Assembly (NCBI GenBank): GCA_030055515.1
Contig: JASFYI010000001.1
Location: 124,001 to 188,000 of the forward strand
DNA: 64,000 nucleotides
Reading direction: 5' to 3'
Source of the DNA: Methanolinea sp.
GTDB taxonomy: Archaea > Halobacteriota > Methanomicrobia > Methanomicrobiales > Methanospirillaceae
The notes under the pieces were generated by a model. The model ran no database searches. It was not told the DNA's origin and was given only the letters and a program-made list of their open reading frames with translations. This document shows, one piece after another, positions 9,330 through 17,040 of the stretch; the stretch's first letter is position 1, and each line of letters opens with the position of its first letter. Both the position numbers and the translations under genes were made by a program.

Positions 9330-10331
9330 CTAGAACCACGAGTCGAGGGTCTTCTGGCCGGTGGCAGCCTTGACCTCGCCGAGCGCACTCTCGACCCTCT
9401 CGGGCGAGAAGTCGAACCTGTCGCAGAGCATCCGGAGCACCCCCTCCCTGTCCGGCGGCCGCCACTGGAGGGTGTAGTCGTCCGTGACAGGGGGGTTCTC
9501 GAAGAACCGGTAGATCTCTTCCCAGTCAAGGCCCGGCTGCCTCTCCCTCATGACCTGCTCGAACTCGCCGTTCCTGACCATGCGGAGGGCAGTCTTCGCC
9601 CCCACGCCTTTTATCCCCTCGTTGAAGTCCGTCCCGACCAGTATCCCTATCCGTATCAGGTCGCCCCAGGAGATCCCGAGGCCCGAGAGGACCTCGGTGA
9701 GGAGGAGCCTCTCCGGGACGACCGAGAGCGTCCTCCCGCGGACCTTCCTCTTCCCGCTCACCGTGAGGTTCCGGACGAGGACCGGCGCACCGAAGAGGAG
9801 GGTGTCGTAGTCCTGCGAGACGACGTACCGTGCGGCACCCCGCGCCACCATGTGGGCTGCCTGGGCCTCACCCTCGCTCGGTGCCTGGATCCACGGCAGG
9901 CCGAGGAGGGAGAGGAGTTCGCGGGACGTGGCGATTATCTCCTCGTCTATCCGCGAGGACGACCGCGCCTGCCGGTATGCCTCCTCGGTGTCGCCGCGGA
10001 GGAGTGCCTCCTTCCATCTCTCCCCCGCGAGCTCGCGGGCGACCCTCCTCTCCTCTATCGTCTCGCGCTTGAATGGCGGGGGGGCGCCATCGTATATCCA
10101 CACCGTCCGGATCCCCTTCGCGAGCAGGTTCGACGCCCGGAAGAGGATCCCGGAGAGGTGCGAGGTGACGCGCCCGTTCCTGTCCATGAGGGGTGTCCCG
10201 TCGGGCTGGCGGATGATGCTCAGGAACTGGTAGAGCGCGTTGTGCGCGTCCACCGCCGCGACACCGGCGAGGTCCTGCCACGTGACAGTCTCCTTGAAAT
10301 CGGCGACGATGTCCCTGAGCGCGACACCCAT
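9330..10331 (-). CDS. fen: Flap endonuclease FEN1
   Basis: 333 residues, normal archaeal length. It removes 5' flaps in Okazaki fragment maturation and long-patch base excision repair. Acidic metal ligands can be placed in AVDAHNALYQF (near residue 27), IYDGAPPPFKRET, PSEGEAQAAHMVARG (near residue 152) and SQDYDTLLFG; the H2TH region is VGTDFNEGIKGVGAKTAL. The chain ends QKTLDSWF, a PCNA-interacting box. It lies convergent to the phospholipid synthase gene with a 19 bp gap, and upstream on the same strand is a small membrane-protein gene. Confidence 0.96.
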   Translation of the reverse strand: MGVALRDIVADFKETVTWQDLAGVAAVDAHNALYQFLSIIRQPDGTPLMDRNGRVTSHLSGILFRASNLLAKGIRTVWIYDGAPPPFKRETIEERRVARELAGERWKEALLRGDTEEAYRQARSSSRIDEEIIATSRELLSLLGLPWIQAPSEGEAQAAHMVARGAARYVVSQDYDTLLFGAPVLVRNLTVSGKRKVRGRTLSVVPERLLLTEVLSGLGISWGDLIRIGILVGTDFNEGIKGVGAKTALRMVRNGEFEQVMRERQPGLDWEEIYRFFENPPVTDDYTLQWRPPDREGVLRMLCDRFDFSPERVESALGEVKAATGQKTLDSWF

Positions 10332-10357
10332 CGGTCATCCCCCGCGGAAAACCGCCT

Positions 10358-10672
10358 TCACCGGTAGACCCTCTTTGCAATCTCTTCCACGATTGCATCG
10401 ACGTGCGCCATGTGGCTCTCGTATTTCTGGGAGAGTTTCGCCGCGATCTCCTCCATGTTCATCCGGATCATCCTCTCCCGCTGGGAAAGGGCCCTCTCGA
10501 TCTGCCTCACCTTGCGGTGGACGAGGAAGACGAGGCCCCCGAGGGAGATCATCATCAGGGCCGATGCGATCGATTTGATAATGTCAAAATTCAGACTTAT
10601 CACGAGGACGAGGGTGGAGATCACGAGGACGGCGAGGAGGATGACGTCGACGAGGTATTCCCGCGTGTCCAT
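10358..10672 (-). CDS. Small membrane protein with coiled tail, 104 aa, unknown
   Basis: The first 50 residues hold two hydrophobic segments (about 8-27 and 33-50). A charged helical tail follows, in which Arg, Glu and Met recur at heptad-like spacing (ERALSQRERMIRMNMEEI), suggesting a coiled coil, and the C-terminus is KRVYR. It starts at ATG 10672, only 21 bp from the divergent presenilin-type protease, so the two share a promoter region. It is followed by fen after 26 bp. No family is recognised; it could be a small membrane scaffold or a partner of the protease (inference from position only). Confidence 0.6.
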   Translation of the reverse strand: MDTREYLVDVILLAVLVISTLVLVISLNFDIIKSIASALMMISLGGLVFLVHRKVRQIERALSQRERMIRMNMEEIAAKLSQKYESHMAHVDAIVEEIAKRVYR

Positions 10673-10693
10673 AGAGTGAGATGGAAGACGACC

Positions 10694-11617
10694 ATGCATA
10701 AAACTAACCCGGCCGCCAGCACCCACGCCGAGAGATTGGGAGAGTGGCTGCCCCTCGCGGCGATGCCCGCGATGCTCGTCCTCGTGGAGACGGGCGCCGT
10801 CCTCCTCTCCCTCCCCATGAGGGAGGCAGGGCTCACCGCGTTTGAGGACCCATCCTCGGTTGCAAACCCCTTCATCTTCCTCTTCATCCTCCTCTCGTTC
10901 ACGGCGTTCCTCCTCTTCCTGATGAAGTTCGGGTTCAGGAGGGTGATTGCCGCCGTCATCTACGTCTCCATATTCCTCACGTTCGTGTACATCTTCGGGG
11001 CAATCCTCGCGCTCCTTTCGCCTGACATCGACGTCGTCGTCGGCGGGAGCCTCCTCGCCTCGGTTGCCGCGACCGCGGCCCTCTACCTCCACCCCGAGTG
11101 GTACGTCATCGACACCCTCGGGATCCTGATCGCGGCGGGAGCGGCATCGATATTCGGGATATCGCTCGACATCGTCCCCGTGGTCATCCTGCTCGTCATC
11201 CTCGCGGTTTACGACGCGATCTCGGTGTACAGGACGAAGCACATGATATCCCTCGCCGAGGGCGTCCTCGAGAGCCGGAGCCCGATCCTCTTCGTGATCC
11301 CGCGGAGGAAGGGATACAGTTTCCGGAGGGAAGGCATCGGGCCTCTGGAAGGGGGGGAGAGGGGGGCATTCGTCATCGGGATGGGGGACATGATCATGCC
11401 GGCCATCCTCGTCGTCTCCGCAGACGTGTTCCTGCCGGCCCCCCGGGTGGGCCTCTTCTCGGTGCCCGCGCTCGGCGCGATGGCAGGGTCCGTCGCCGGG
11501 CTCTGCGTGCTCCTCTCCCTCGTGAGGCGGGGGAGGCCGCAGGCTGGCCTCCCGTCCATCAACGGCGGTGCTCTCGCGGGGTTCCTACTCGGTTTTCTCG
11601 CCACCCTTCTCCCGTGA
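10694..11617 (+). CDS. Presenilin-type intramembrane aspartyl protease (PSH family)
   Basis: 307 residues with about nine hydrophobic segments. The two catalytic aspartates are in VYDAISVYRTKHM (TM6) and GMGDMIMPA (TM7, GxGD motif), and a third conserved stretch QAGLPSINGGA takes the place of the eukaryotic PAL motif. This set matches the archaeal presenilin homologues studied in Methanoculleus, which cut transmembrane helices within the bilayer. The natural substrate is unknown. The start at ATG 10694 is the first that does not run into a stop. The 3' end overlaps the convergent NOG1-type gene by 33 bp. Confidence 0.92.
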   Translation: MHKTNPAASTHAERLGEWLPLAAMPAMLVLVETGAVLLSLPMREAGLTAFEDPSSVANPFIFLFILLSFTAFLLFLMKFGFRRVIAAVIYVSIFLTFVYIFGAILALLSPDIDVVVGGSLLASVAATAALYLHPEWYVIDTLGILIAAGAASIFGISLDIVPVVILLVILAVYDAISVYRTKHMISLAEGVLESRSPILFVIPRRKGYSFRREGIGPLEGGERGAFVIGMGDMIMPAILVVSADVFLPAPRVGLFSVPALGAMAGSVAGLCVLLSLVRRGRPQAGLPSINGGALAGFLLGFLATLLP

Positions 11618-12541
11618 CCGCTCCCGGAAGGCGAGGATGTACTCGAGGACCTCGGCAACCCCTTCCCCCGTCTCGGTGGACATGTTGATGTACCCGTCGA
11701 AGTAGGCGAGGTCAGCCTTGTTGACGACCGGGACGACGGGGACGGTGACCATCTCCTCTATCTCGTGGAGGAGCCTGAACTGTTCTTCGAGGGGGTACCC
11801 GCACTGCTCGCTCGCGTCGAGGATGACGAGGATGACAGACGCGAGGTTCGTGATGGCCGTCAGGGCCTGCCGCTCGACCACGTTCCTCTCCCCCGCGGGG
11901 CGGTCGAGGAGGCCAGGCGTGTCGATGAACTGGACGCGTTCCCTGCCGACCATCCGGTGCCCGACGATTATCCCCTTCGTCGTGAAGGGATAGGCCGCGA
12001 CCTCGGGGGTCGCAGAGGAGACGAGGCGGATGAAAGACGATTTCCCGACGTTCGGGTACCCCGCGACGACGACGGTGAATTCGTCGCTCACGTGGGGGAG
12101 GGTCCGCAGGACGTTGCGCACCTCGTTGAGGAAGACGAGGTCGTCCCCGATCTGGTGTACGACGGACGAGAGCCTCGCGACAGCCCTCTTGCGTACCTGC
12201 GAGGGGACCTCGGCCTTCCTCGTCTGGTACGCGAGGCCCGGGCCGTGGGTCCGCGCCCACCGGGCCGCCCACCCCACGGAGCCGAGGGACTTCCTCACCC
12301 TACCGATTCCCCAAAGGATCTCCACGATGTCCCTGTAGAAGGCGGGGAGCGAGTCGAAGTCGGGGAAAGACTGCATTATCCTGACGAGGCGGTCGTGGAT
12401 GGACTGGGAGACTGCCCTCACGAACTCCTCGTTTGCCCTGTCCTTGTTCTTCTTGAGCCTCATCTTGGATGCCGCCCTGCGGAAACTCCGATCGAGTATC
12501 TCCTCCGCGGTCGGCACCGTAGGAATGCTCTCGAATTCCAC
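11585..12541 (-). CDS. NOG1-family GTPase
   Basis: 318 residues. An N-terminal helical region (1-155) typical of NOG1 precedes a G domain with G1 GYPNVGKSS at about residue 162, switch region YPFTTKG, G3 DTPGLLDR, and G4 NKAD. NOG1 proteins act on the large ribosomal subunit during its late assembly. The archaeal form lacks the eukaryotic C-terminal extension, as here. The start is GTG at 12541, in a 49 bp gap shared with the divergent CBS regulator; one TATATA block may serve both. The gene's tail overlaps the presenilin gene on the other strand. Confidence 0.92.
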   Translation of the reverse strand: MEFESIPTVPTAEEILDRSFRRAASKMRLKKNKDRANEEFVRAVSQSIHDRLVRIMQSFPDFDSLPAFYRDIVEILWGIGRVRKSLGSVGWAARWARTHGPGLAYQTRKAEVPSQVRKRAVARLSSVVHQIGDDLVFLNEVRNVLRTLPHVSDEFTVVVAGYPNVGKSSFIRLVSSATPEVAAYPFTTKGIIVGHRMVGRERVQFIDTPGLLDRPAGERNVVERQALTAITNLASVILVILDASEQCGYPLEEQFRLLHEIEEMVTVPVVPVVNKADLAYFDGYINMSTETGEGVAEVLEYILAFRERSREKGGEKTE

Positions 12542-12558
12542 TCCCGTCCTACCTGTAA

Positions 12559-12570
12559 CCTATATATTCC
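12559..12570 (+). promoter_or_regulatory. TATA box of the HTH-CBS gene, probably leaderless
   Basis: CCTATATATTCC has its centre about 26 bp before the ATG at 12591, so transcription should begin at or next to the start codon. No Shine-Dalgarno sequence lies between. The block is nearly symmetric and could also drive the divergent NOG1 gene. Confidence 0.6.
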
Positions 12571-12590
12571 CATGTTGATGATAAACCATT

Positions 12591-13469
12591 ATGGATTTGT
12601 CCCTGATCCAGAGAGACATTTTAATTACTCTCATCTCGCTGTATCACAAGCATTCTCAGCCCGTGAAAGGAGAGGAGATAGCGGAAGTGATACGGAGGAA
12701 CCCGGGGACTGTCCGGAACCAGATGCAGGCCCTCAAGGCCATCGGCCTCGTCGACGGGATACCCGGTCCGAAGGGGGGGTACAATCCCACCGTCCAGGCA
12801 TACAGGGCACTGAACCTCGAGATATCGGAGAAGGAGTACGACGTCAAGATCGCCCGCAACGGAGAGGTCGTGCCCGGCGTGAAGGTCGTGGAGATCGCGT
12901 TCACCACGCTCTGCCACCCGGACATATGCCGTGCAAACGTCCTCGTGCGGGGGTCGGTGAAGGCCTTCGAGATAGGCGACCAGGTCACGATTGGCCCTAC
13001 CCCCGTGAACAAGCTCCTGATAAGGGGCGAGGTGTACGGGAGGGACGAGGTCTCCCAGACCCTCCTCATCTCGATATACGAGATGATATCCCTGCCCAAG
13101 AAACCCATCAGGCACTACATGAGCAGCCCGCTCATCTCCCTGAAGCGGACGGACACCATCGGCGACGCCCTCCACCTCTTCAATACCCACCGCATAAGGG
13201 GCGCCCCCGTGATAGAGGACGACGTCCTCTACGGCATCATCACGATGAGCGATGTCGCACGTGCACTCGAGGAGGGACTCCCCATGTCGACCCCCGTCTC
13301 TCGTGTCATGACAACCGACGTGGTGAAGGCCCCCTCCTCGGTCCAGCTCTTCGAGGTGATCCGCAGCTTCAAGGAGAGGGACATCGGCCGCCTCATCGTG
13401 ATGGAAGGGGAAAAACCCGTCGGGATACTCACCCAGTCAGACATCATCAAGGTCTTCCCCTCCCTCTGA
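12591..13469 (+). CDS. Winged-helix regulator with tandem CBS domains
   Basis: 292 residues in three parts. Residues 1-70 form a winged-helix DNA-binding domain (IAEVIRRNPGTVRNQMQALKAIGLV, then a wing GPKGGY). Residues about 75-170 form a beta-rich middle region that I cannot name. Residues about 175-292 are two CBS motifs (IRHYMSSPLISL and VSRVMTTDVVKAP), which usually bind adenine nucleotides or SAM. It is therefore a ligand-sensing transcription factor in all likelihood; methanogens have several paralogues of this layout. The start follows a TATA box at leaderless distance. No target operon is evident from context. Confidence 0.88.
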   Translation: MDLSLIQRDILITLISLYHKHSQPVKGEEIAEVIRRNPGTVRNQMQALKAIGLVDGIPGPKGGYNPTVQAYRALNLEISEKEYDVKIARNGEVVPGVKVVEIAFTTLCHPDICRANVLVRGSVKAFEIGDQVTIGPTPVNKLLIRGEVYGRDEVSQTLLISIYEMISLPKKPIRHYMSSPLISLKRTDTIGDALHLFNTHRIRGAPVIEDDVLYGIITMSDVARALEEGLPMSTPVSRVMTTDVVKAPSSVQLFEVIRSFKERDIGRLIVMEGEKPVGILTQSDIIKVFPSL

Positions 13470-13556
13470 CGTGCGTCCCGCCATCCTCCGGCAGGAGAGG
13501 TTTTTCTGCACCCGGAGAGGTGGACTCCCCTGTTTAAACGGGAGATTTTTGAACAA

Positions 13557-13566
13557 TTTTATATAC
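13557..13566 (+). promoter_or_regulatory. TATA box of PRC-barrel gene, probably leaderless
   Basis: TTTTATATAC is centred about 27 bp before the ATG at 13589, in an AT-rich island inside GC-rich sequence. There is no ribosome site before the ATG, so a leaderless transcript is expected. The CBS regulator ends about 88 bp upstream. Confidence 0.6.
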
Positions 13567-13588
13567 GAATAGGGCCACACCCTCTTTC

Positions 13589-13840
13589 ATGTCGAGAGTT
13601 CTGGCCCGGAGCCTCTCCAGGAAGAAGATCGTCACGAACGAAGGCAAGGTCATCGGAACGCTCAGGAACCTCGTGGTGGACTTCGAGACCGGCCAGGTGG
13701 TCGACCTCGTCATCTCGCCGGACCCCTCGTTCGACACGACGGGGTACAGGACCGAGGGCGAACGGCTCTTCATCCCCTTCGAGGCGGTCAAGGACATAAA
13801 GGACTACATCGTCGTCGACCGCTACCTCTCGAGGAAGTGA
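13589..13840 (+). CDS. PRC-barrel domain protein
   Basis: 83 residues, a single PRC-barrel: beta strands around VLARSLSRKKIVTNEGKVIG (the classic K-x-V-x5-G-x-V-IG turn), a central DFETGQVVDLVISP and a C-terminal IPFEAVKDIKDYIVVD. PRC-barrel proteins of this size are abundant in methanogens and halophiles; a link to cell division and RNA processing has been reported for CdpB-type proteins in haloarchaea, but this one cannot be assigned. It has its own strong promoter and overlaps the convergent phosphatase gene by 19 bp. Confidence 0.9.
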   Translation: MSRVLARSLSRKKIVTNEGKVIGTLRNLVVDFETGQVVDLVISPDPSFDTTGYRTEGERLFIPFEAVKDIKDYIVVDRYLSRK

Positions 13841-14535
13841 GGGAAATTCCGGTCCAGGGCCTCGAGGAACCCCTCGCCGTACTCCTTTTCCGTCACCTCG
13901 TCGGCGTGCATTTTTAACTTGGGGTGGGCATTGCCCACCGCGACCCCCTTCCCCGCGAGCGCGAGCATCTCGACGTCGTTTTCCCCGTCGCCCACCGCGA
14001 GGAACTCGGTCGTCTCCATCCCCATGAGCGACGCGAGCTTCTCGAAGGCCGCCCCCTTGGTCACTCCCGGCGGGTGGATGTGGATCGCAAAACCCGTGTC
14101 GATGACCTCCACCGGGTGCCCCCCCACCAGCTCCCGGACGAGCTCGACCGGGAGCGTCCGGGCGATCGCGACGTCCACGAACCTGTAGGGGAGGCTGTAG
14201 TGCTCTATCTTTATGTTCCTCTCCCTGCAGGCCAAGACGAGGTCCCAGAGCGCGAGCCTCGGTGCGGTCCCGTCGGAGAGGACCGAGATCTCGCTGTCCC
14301 AGCCTGTCCGGATGATCCCCCCGTTCTCGCCGATGTAGACACCCCCTGTCCCGACCATCTTTGAGACCGCGTCCATGAAGCACGCGGTGTTGCCGCTCGC
14401 GAGGACGACGCGGATGCCCTCGTCGACGAGGGCCCTGATCGACTCGATCGCCCCCGTATGGATCCGCCGGCGGAAGTCCGTGATCGTCCCGTCGATGTCG
14501 GTGACGAGCCCCCTGAATCGGCGCGAACCGGGCAT
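13822..14535 (-). CDS. pgp: Phosphoglycolate phosphatase, archaeal HAD type
   Basis: 237 residues. Motif I is VTDIDGTITD (nucleophile Asp near residue 13), motif II LASGN, and motif IV GDGENDVEML, with the C2B cap between them, matching the archaeal phosphoglycolate phosphatase of the Thermoplasma TA0175 type. It would clear 2-phosphoglycolate formed during DNA repair or RuBisCO side reactions; sucrose-phosphate phosphatase-like members are the nearest alternative. ATG at 14535. A 7-bp inverted repeat lies just upstream. The gene is transcribed away from radA's terminator. Confidence 0.9.
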   Translation of the reverse strand: MPGSRRFRGLVTDIDGTITDFRRRIHTGAIESIRALVDEGIRVVLASGNTACFMDAVSKMVGTGGVYIGENGGIIRTGWDSEISVLSDGTAPRLALWDLVLACRERNIKIEHYSLPYRFVDVAIARTLPVELVRELVGGHPVEVIDTGFAIHIHPPGVTKGAAFEKLASLMGMETTEFLAVGDGENDVEMLALAGKGVAVGNAHPKLKMHADEVTEKEYGEGFLEALDRNFPHFLER

Positions 14536-14573
14536 GGTCCCCTCTTCCCCTAGAGAGGTACCCCTCCGGGATC

Positions 14574-14593
14574 GTTATTCCTTTCCGAATAAC
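14574..14593. repeat. Inverted repeat upstream of phosphoglycolate phosphatase gene
   Basis: GTTATTC, six bases, then GAATAAC. It lies 39-58 bp before the start at 14535, over the AT-rich part of the promoter region, so it may be an operator or may simply contain the TATA element. Confidence 0.35.
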
Positions 14594-14648
14594 CCCTGCT
14601 CCCCGCCCGGATCGCCTTGCCCGGGGAAGGGGGAGGCCCGGCGAAATG

Positions 14649-14654
14649 AAAAAA
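14649..14654 (-). terminator. T-run after radA
   Basis: On the minus strand the sequence just past the radA stop reads TTTTTTCATTTC, a T-rich tract of the kind that ends archaeal transcription. No strong hairpin precedes it. Confidence 0.45.
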
Positions 14655-14666
14655 TGGGTGCTTTTT

Positions 14667-15638
14667 TCAGGCCGGCTTGAGCCCGGACTCCTCGACCACG
14701 AACGCCGCCTCGCCCTCCGGGAGGTTGGGACTGTCGACGAGGCGGGCGATCCGCTTGCCCCCCTTGCTCTTGCGCAGGTAGATCCTGAACGTGGCGGTGT
14801 GGCCCACGATGTTCCCGCCGATCGGTTTCGTGGGGTCACCGAAGAAGACGCCGGGGTTCGAGAGGACCTGGTTCGTCACGAGCCCCACGGCATTGTACTC
14901 GTCGACGACCCTGAAGAGGTCGTGGAGGTGCCGGTTCAGCTTCTGCTGCCGGGCAGCGAGCGTTCCCCGCCCCGCGTACTCCGCGCGGAAGTGGGCGGTG
15001 AGAGAGTCGATGACGATCAGCCTCACGGGCTTCTCGGAGTTGCGGAGTTCCTGCGCCTTCTCCCTCGCGCTGTCGAGGATGAGCATCTGGTGGTCCGAGG
15101 TGTGGGCCCGGGCGACGTGGATGTTCTCGAGGAACTCCTCGGGATCGGCGTCGAGGCCGAGGCCGAGGACCATCTGCTCGATGCGCTCCGGGCGGAACGT
15201 GTTCTCGGTGTCGATGAAGATCGCGGATCCCGAGAGACCTCCCTCCTCCTCGGGGAGCTGGACGTTGACGGCAGCCTGGTGGGCCACCTGGCTCTTCCCC
15301 GACCCGAACTCGCCGTACAGCTCGGTGATGGCCTGTGTTTCGAGCCCTCCGCCGAGGAGGGCATCGACTTCGGGCACGCGCAGGCGCAGTTTCCTCACCT
15401 CTTTCCTCTGCTCGAAGACATCCTTGCCCGTCCTGAACCCGCCGATGTCGACCATCTCGCGGGCGGCCTTGATCATCTTCTTCGCGGTGGATTCACCTAT
15501 CTCGGCGGTCTCGGCAAGTTCCTGCGGGGATGCCGTGGCGATGCTCTCCACCGTGAGGAAACCTGCCTCGCGCAGCTTCTCTGCGGTGCTCGGTCCGACA
15601 CCGGGGAGATCTTCGATATCGAGGGATCCGGAACTCAT
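14667..15638 (-). CDS. radA: DNA repair and recombination protein RadA
   Basis: 323 residues, full-length archaeal RecA/Rad51 recombinase with no intein. The N-terminal helix-hairpin-helix reads [19 protein letters not shown]-like at about residues 9-27, followed by Walker [10 protein letters not shown] near residue 109 and Walker [16 protein letters not shown]. The L2 region carries the [15 protein letters not shown] segment. It forms filaments on single-stranded DNA and pairs homologous strands. It has a probable promoter inside the end of the neighbouring RPA gene, so it can be expressed separately from that gene while remaining next to its functional partner. Confidence 0.97.
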   Translation of the reverse strand: MSSGSLDIEDLPGVGPSTAEKLREAGFLTVESIATASPQELAETAEIGESTAKKMIKAAREMVDIGGFRTGKDVFEQRKEVRKLRLRVPEVDALLGGGLETQAITELYGEFGSGKSQVAHQAAVNVQLPEEEGGLSGSAIFIDTENTFRPERIEQMVLGLGLDADPEEFLENIHVARAHTSDHQMLILDSAREKAQELRNSEKPVRLIVIDSLTAHFRAEYAGRGTLAARQQKLNRHLHDLFRVVDEYNAVGLVTNQVLSNPGVFFGDPTKPIGGNIVGHTATFRIYLRKSKGGKRIARLVDSPNLPEGEAAFVVEESGLKPA

Positions 15639-15672
15639 CGGTCGTTCACCTCTTGTGGTGTGAGGATATCAT

Positions 15673-17025
15673 TCACCTGCATATATCTTCGCGGCCGTGC
15701 GGGGTGAAAGTATCCCCGCCCGGAGATTCCCCGCCCTGTAGCGCGGCGAGGAGCCCCTCGCACCTCGCGAGGAGCGCGTCCCTGTCGGGGACGTCCTCTT
15801 CCCACTCGACGACGCTGACCCTGTTGCCCGCCCGGATGACCCTCGCCCTCACGGGGTGGCCGTGCGGGATGCGCCCGTCCACGACGAGGAAACAGTCGTC
15901 CCCCGTGTCGAGGTACGTCGCGCTCCCCGCGACAATCACGTCGCCCCGCACGTCCACCTCCCCGGCAATGGGCGGGGAGGCGACCCTCACGAAACTCCCC
16001 CTCCCCGCGTGGATTTCGTGGCCCCCGTCCTTTGCCGGGCGGACGGAACAGAGGTAGAGTCCAACCTCGTCCCCCGCGACGAGGGGGACGTGCGCGTGGT
16101 CGCCCCAGAGCACTGCCCTCACCTCGGCGGTCCCGTCGGAGATCGCGATATTCCGAACGGACGAGGGTTTCCCCTCGCGGGTGACGAACGGTCTAGGGAG
16201 GGAGCACGATCGCACGAGCCCGCGGACCGAGCACGTCTCCTTCCCCCCGATGCCGTCGAGGGGATCGAGGGCCCACGCGATCTCCCCCTCCGCGGGCTCG
16301 ACGCTGCTCTTCTCGTCGATGCTGTACTCGGGCCCCGTCCTGCGGTGCTTCTCGAGGGCCCCCCGTATCCTGAAACAGGCACCCTCCGCGAGGATATCGA
16401 GGTGCTCGGGGACCCAGCAGGCCATCCGGGTGACGGCCTTCCCGTCGCTGACCACCATCTCGACCATTCCCGCCGCGGTCCCGTCCCGCCGGGCGACCTC
16501 CCTTGCCTCCCCCATCGCGATGATCCAGACGACGATGTCCTTCCGCCTCGGCGGGGAGAGGTAGGGGGCAACCTCGGACGGCCCGGATATCTCGACGGGC
16601 GCGGGCCTCATCGCCATCACGGTGATCTCGCGGGGGCTCCTCCCGGTGTGCCTCCCGATGACCTCGAGCACGTCGCCCACATCGATCTCCTCTGTCGCGG
16701 CAGCCTTCTCGTCCCAGAGGATCGCCCTCACCTGCCCGGTCTCGTCCCCGAGGACGAGGCTTGAAACGAGCCCTTTCTCTCCGCCCGGCCTCTCGAACTC
16801 GCGCACCGGGTCCTTCGCGATGACCTTCCCGAAGAAGGAAAACAGGCTCTGCCTGCCGTTCAGCTGCGCGATCTTCACGTGGTGGCGCCCGAGGTCCCGG
16901 ACGACCATCATCGCGGCGGTCACCTCGTCGATGAGGTCGCCGCACGCTGCCATCTTCTCCTCCACGCGCCGCTCGAACTCCTCGCGGGAGATGAGGTCGT
17001 CCACGAGGGCGTAGTGGAAGTGCAC
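15673..17025 (-). CDS. rpa: Replication protein A, multi-OB-fold single-strand DNA-binding protein
   Basis: 450 residues. After an N-terminal helical segment (1-55), repeated OB-fold signatures follow: SLVLGDETGQVRAILWDEKA (about residues 88-107), a second around VEMVVSDGKAVTRMACW (about 185), a third at NIAISDGTAEVRAVLWGD (about 300), and a weaker fourth near the C-terminus. This tandem layout is that of methanogen RPA1-like proteins, which coat single-stranded DNA in replication and repair. No CxxC zinc finger is seen, unlike the Methanocaldococcus form. GTG at 17025 is the start. It lies 15 bp after lysA and just before radA, a natural partner. Confidence 0.88.
   Translation of the reverse strand: MHFHYALVDDLISREEFERRVEEKMAACGDLIDEVTAAMMVVRDLGRHHVKIAQLNGRQSLFSFFGKVIAKDPVREFERPGGEKGLVSSLVLGDETGQVRAILWDEKAAATEEIDVGDVLEVIGRHTGRSPREITVMAMRPAPVEISGPSEVAPYLSPPRRKDIVVWIIAMGEAREVARRDGTAAGMVEMVVSDGKAVTRMACWVPEHLDILAEGACFRIRGALEKHRRTGPEYSIDEKSSVEPAEGEIAWALDPLDGIGGKETCSVRGLVRSCSLPRPFVTREGKPSSVRNIAISDGTAEVRAVLWGDHAHVPLVAGDEVGLYLCSVRPAKDGGHEIHAGRGSFVRVASPPIAGEVDVRGDVIVAGSATYLDTGDDCFLVVDGRIPHGHPVRARVIRAGNRVSVVEWEEDVPDRDALLARCEGLLAALQGGESPGGDTFTPHGREDICR
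15679..15690 (-). promoter_or_regulatory. TATA box of radA inside the RPA reading frame
   Basis: The minus strand reads GAAGATATATGC. It is about 45 bp before the radA ATG and lies in the last codons of the RPA gene (stop at 15673). A ribosome site AGAGGTGA follows at about 15645-15652. Confidence 0.5.
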
Positions 17026-17040
17026 GGGGTCCCCTTCACC

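Noticed and set aside
14667-15638. Intein in radA
   Set aside because: The protein is normal length (323 aa) with uninterrupted Walker motifs.
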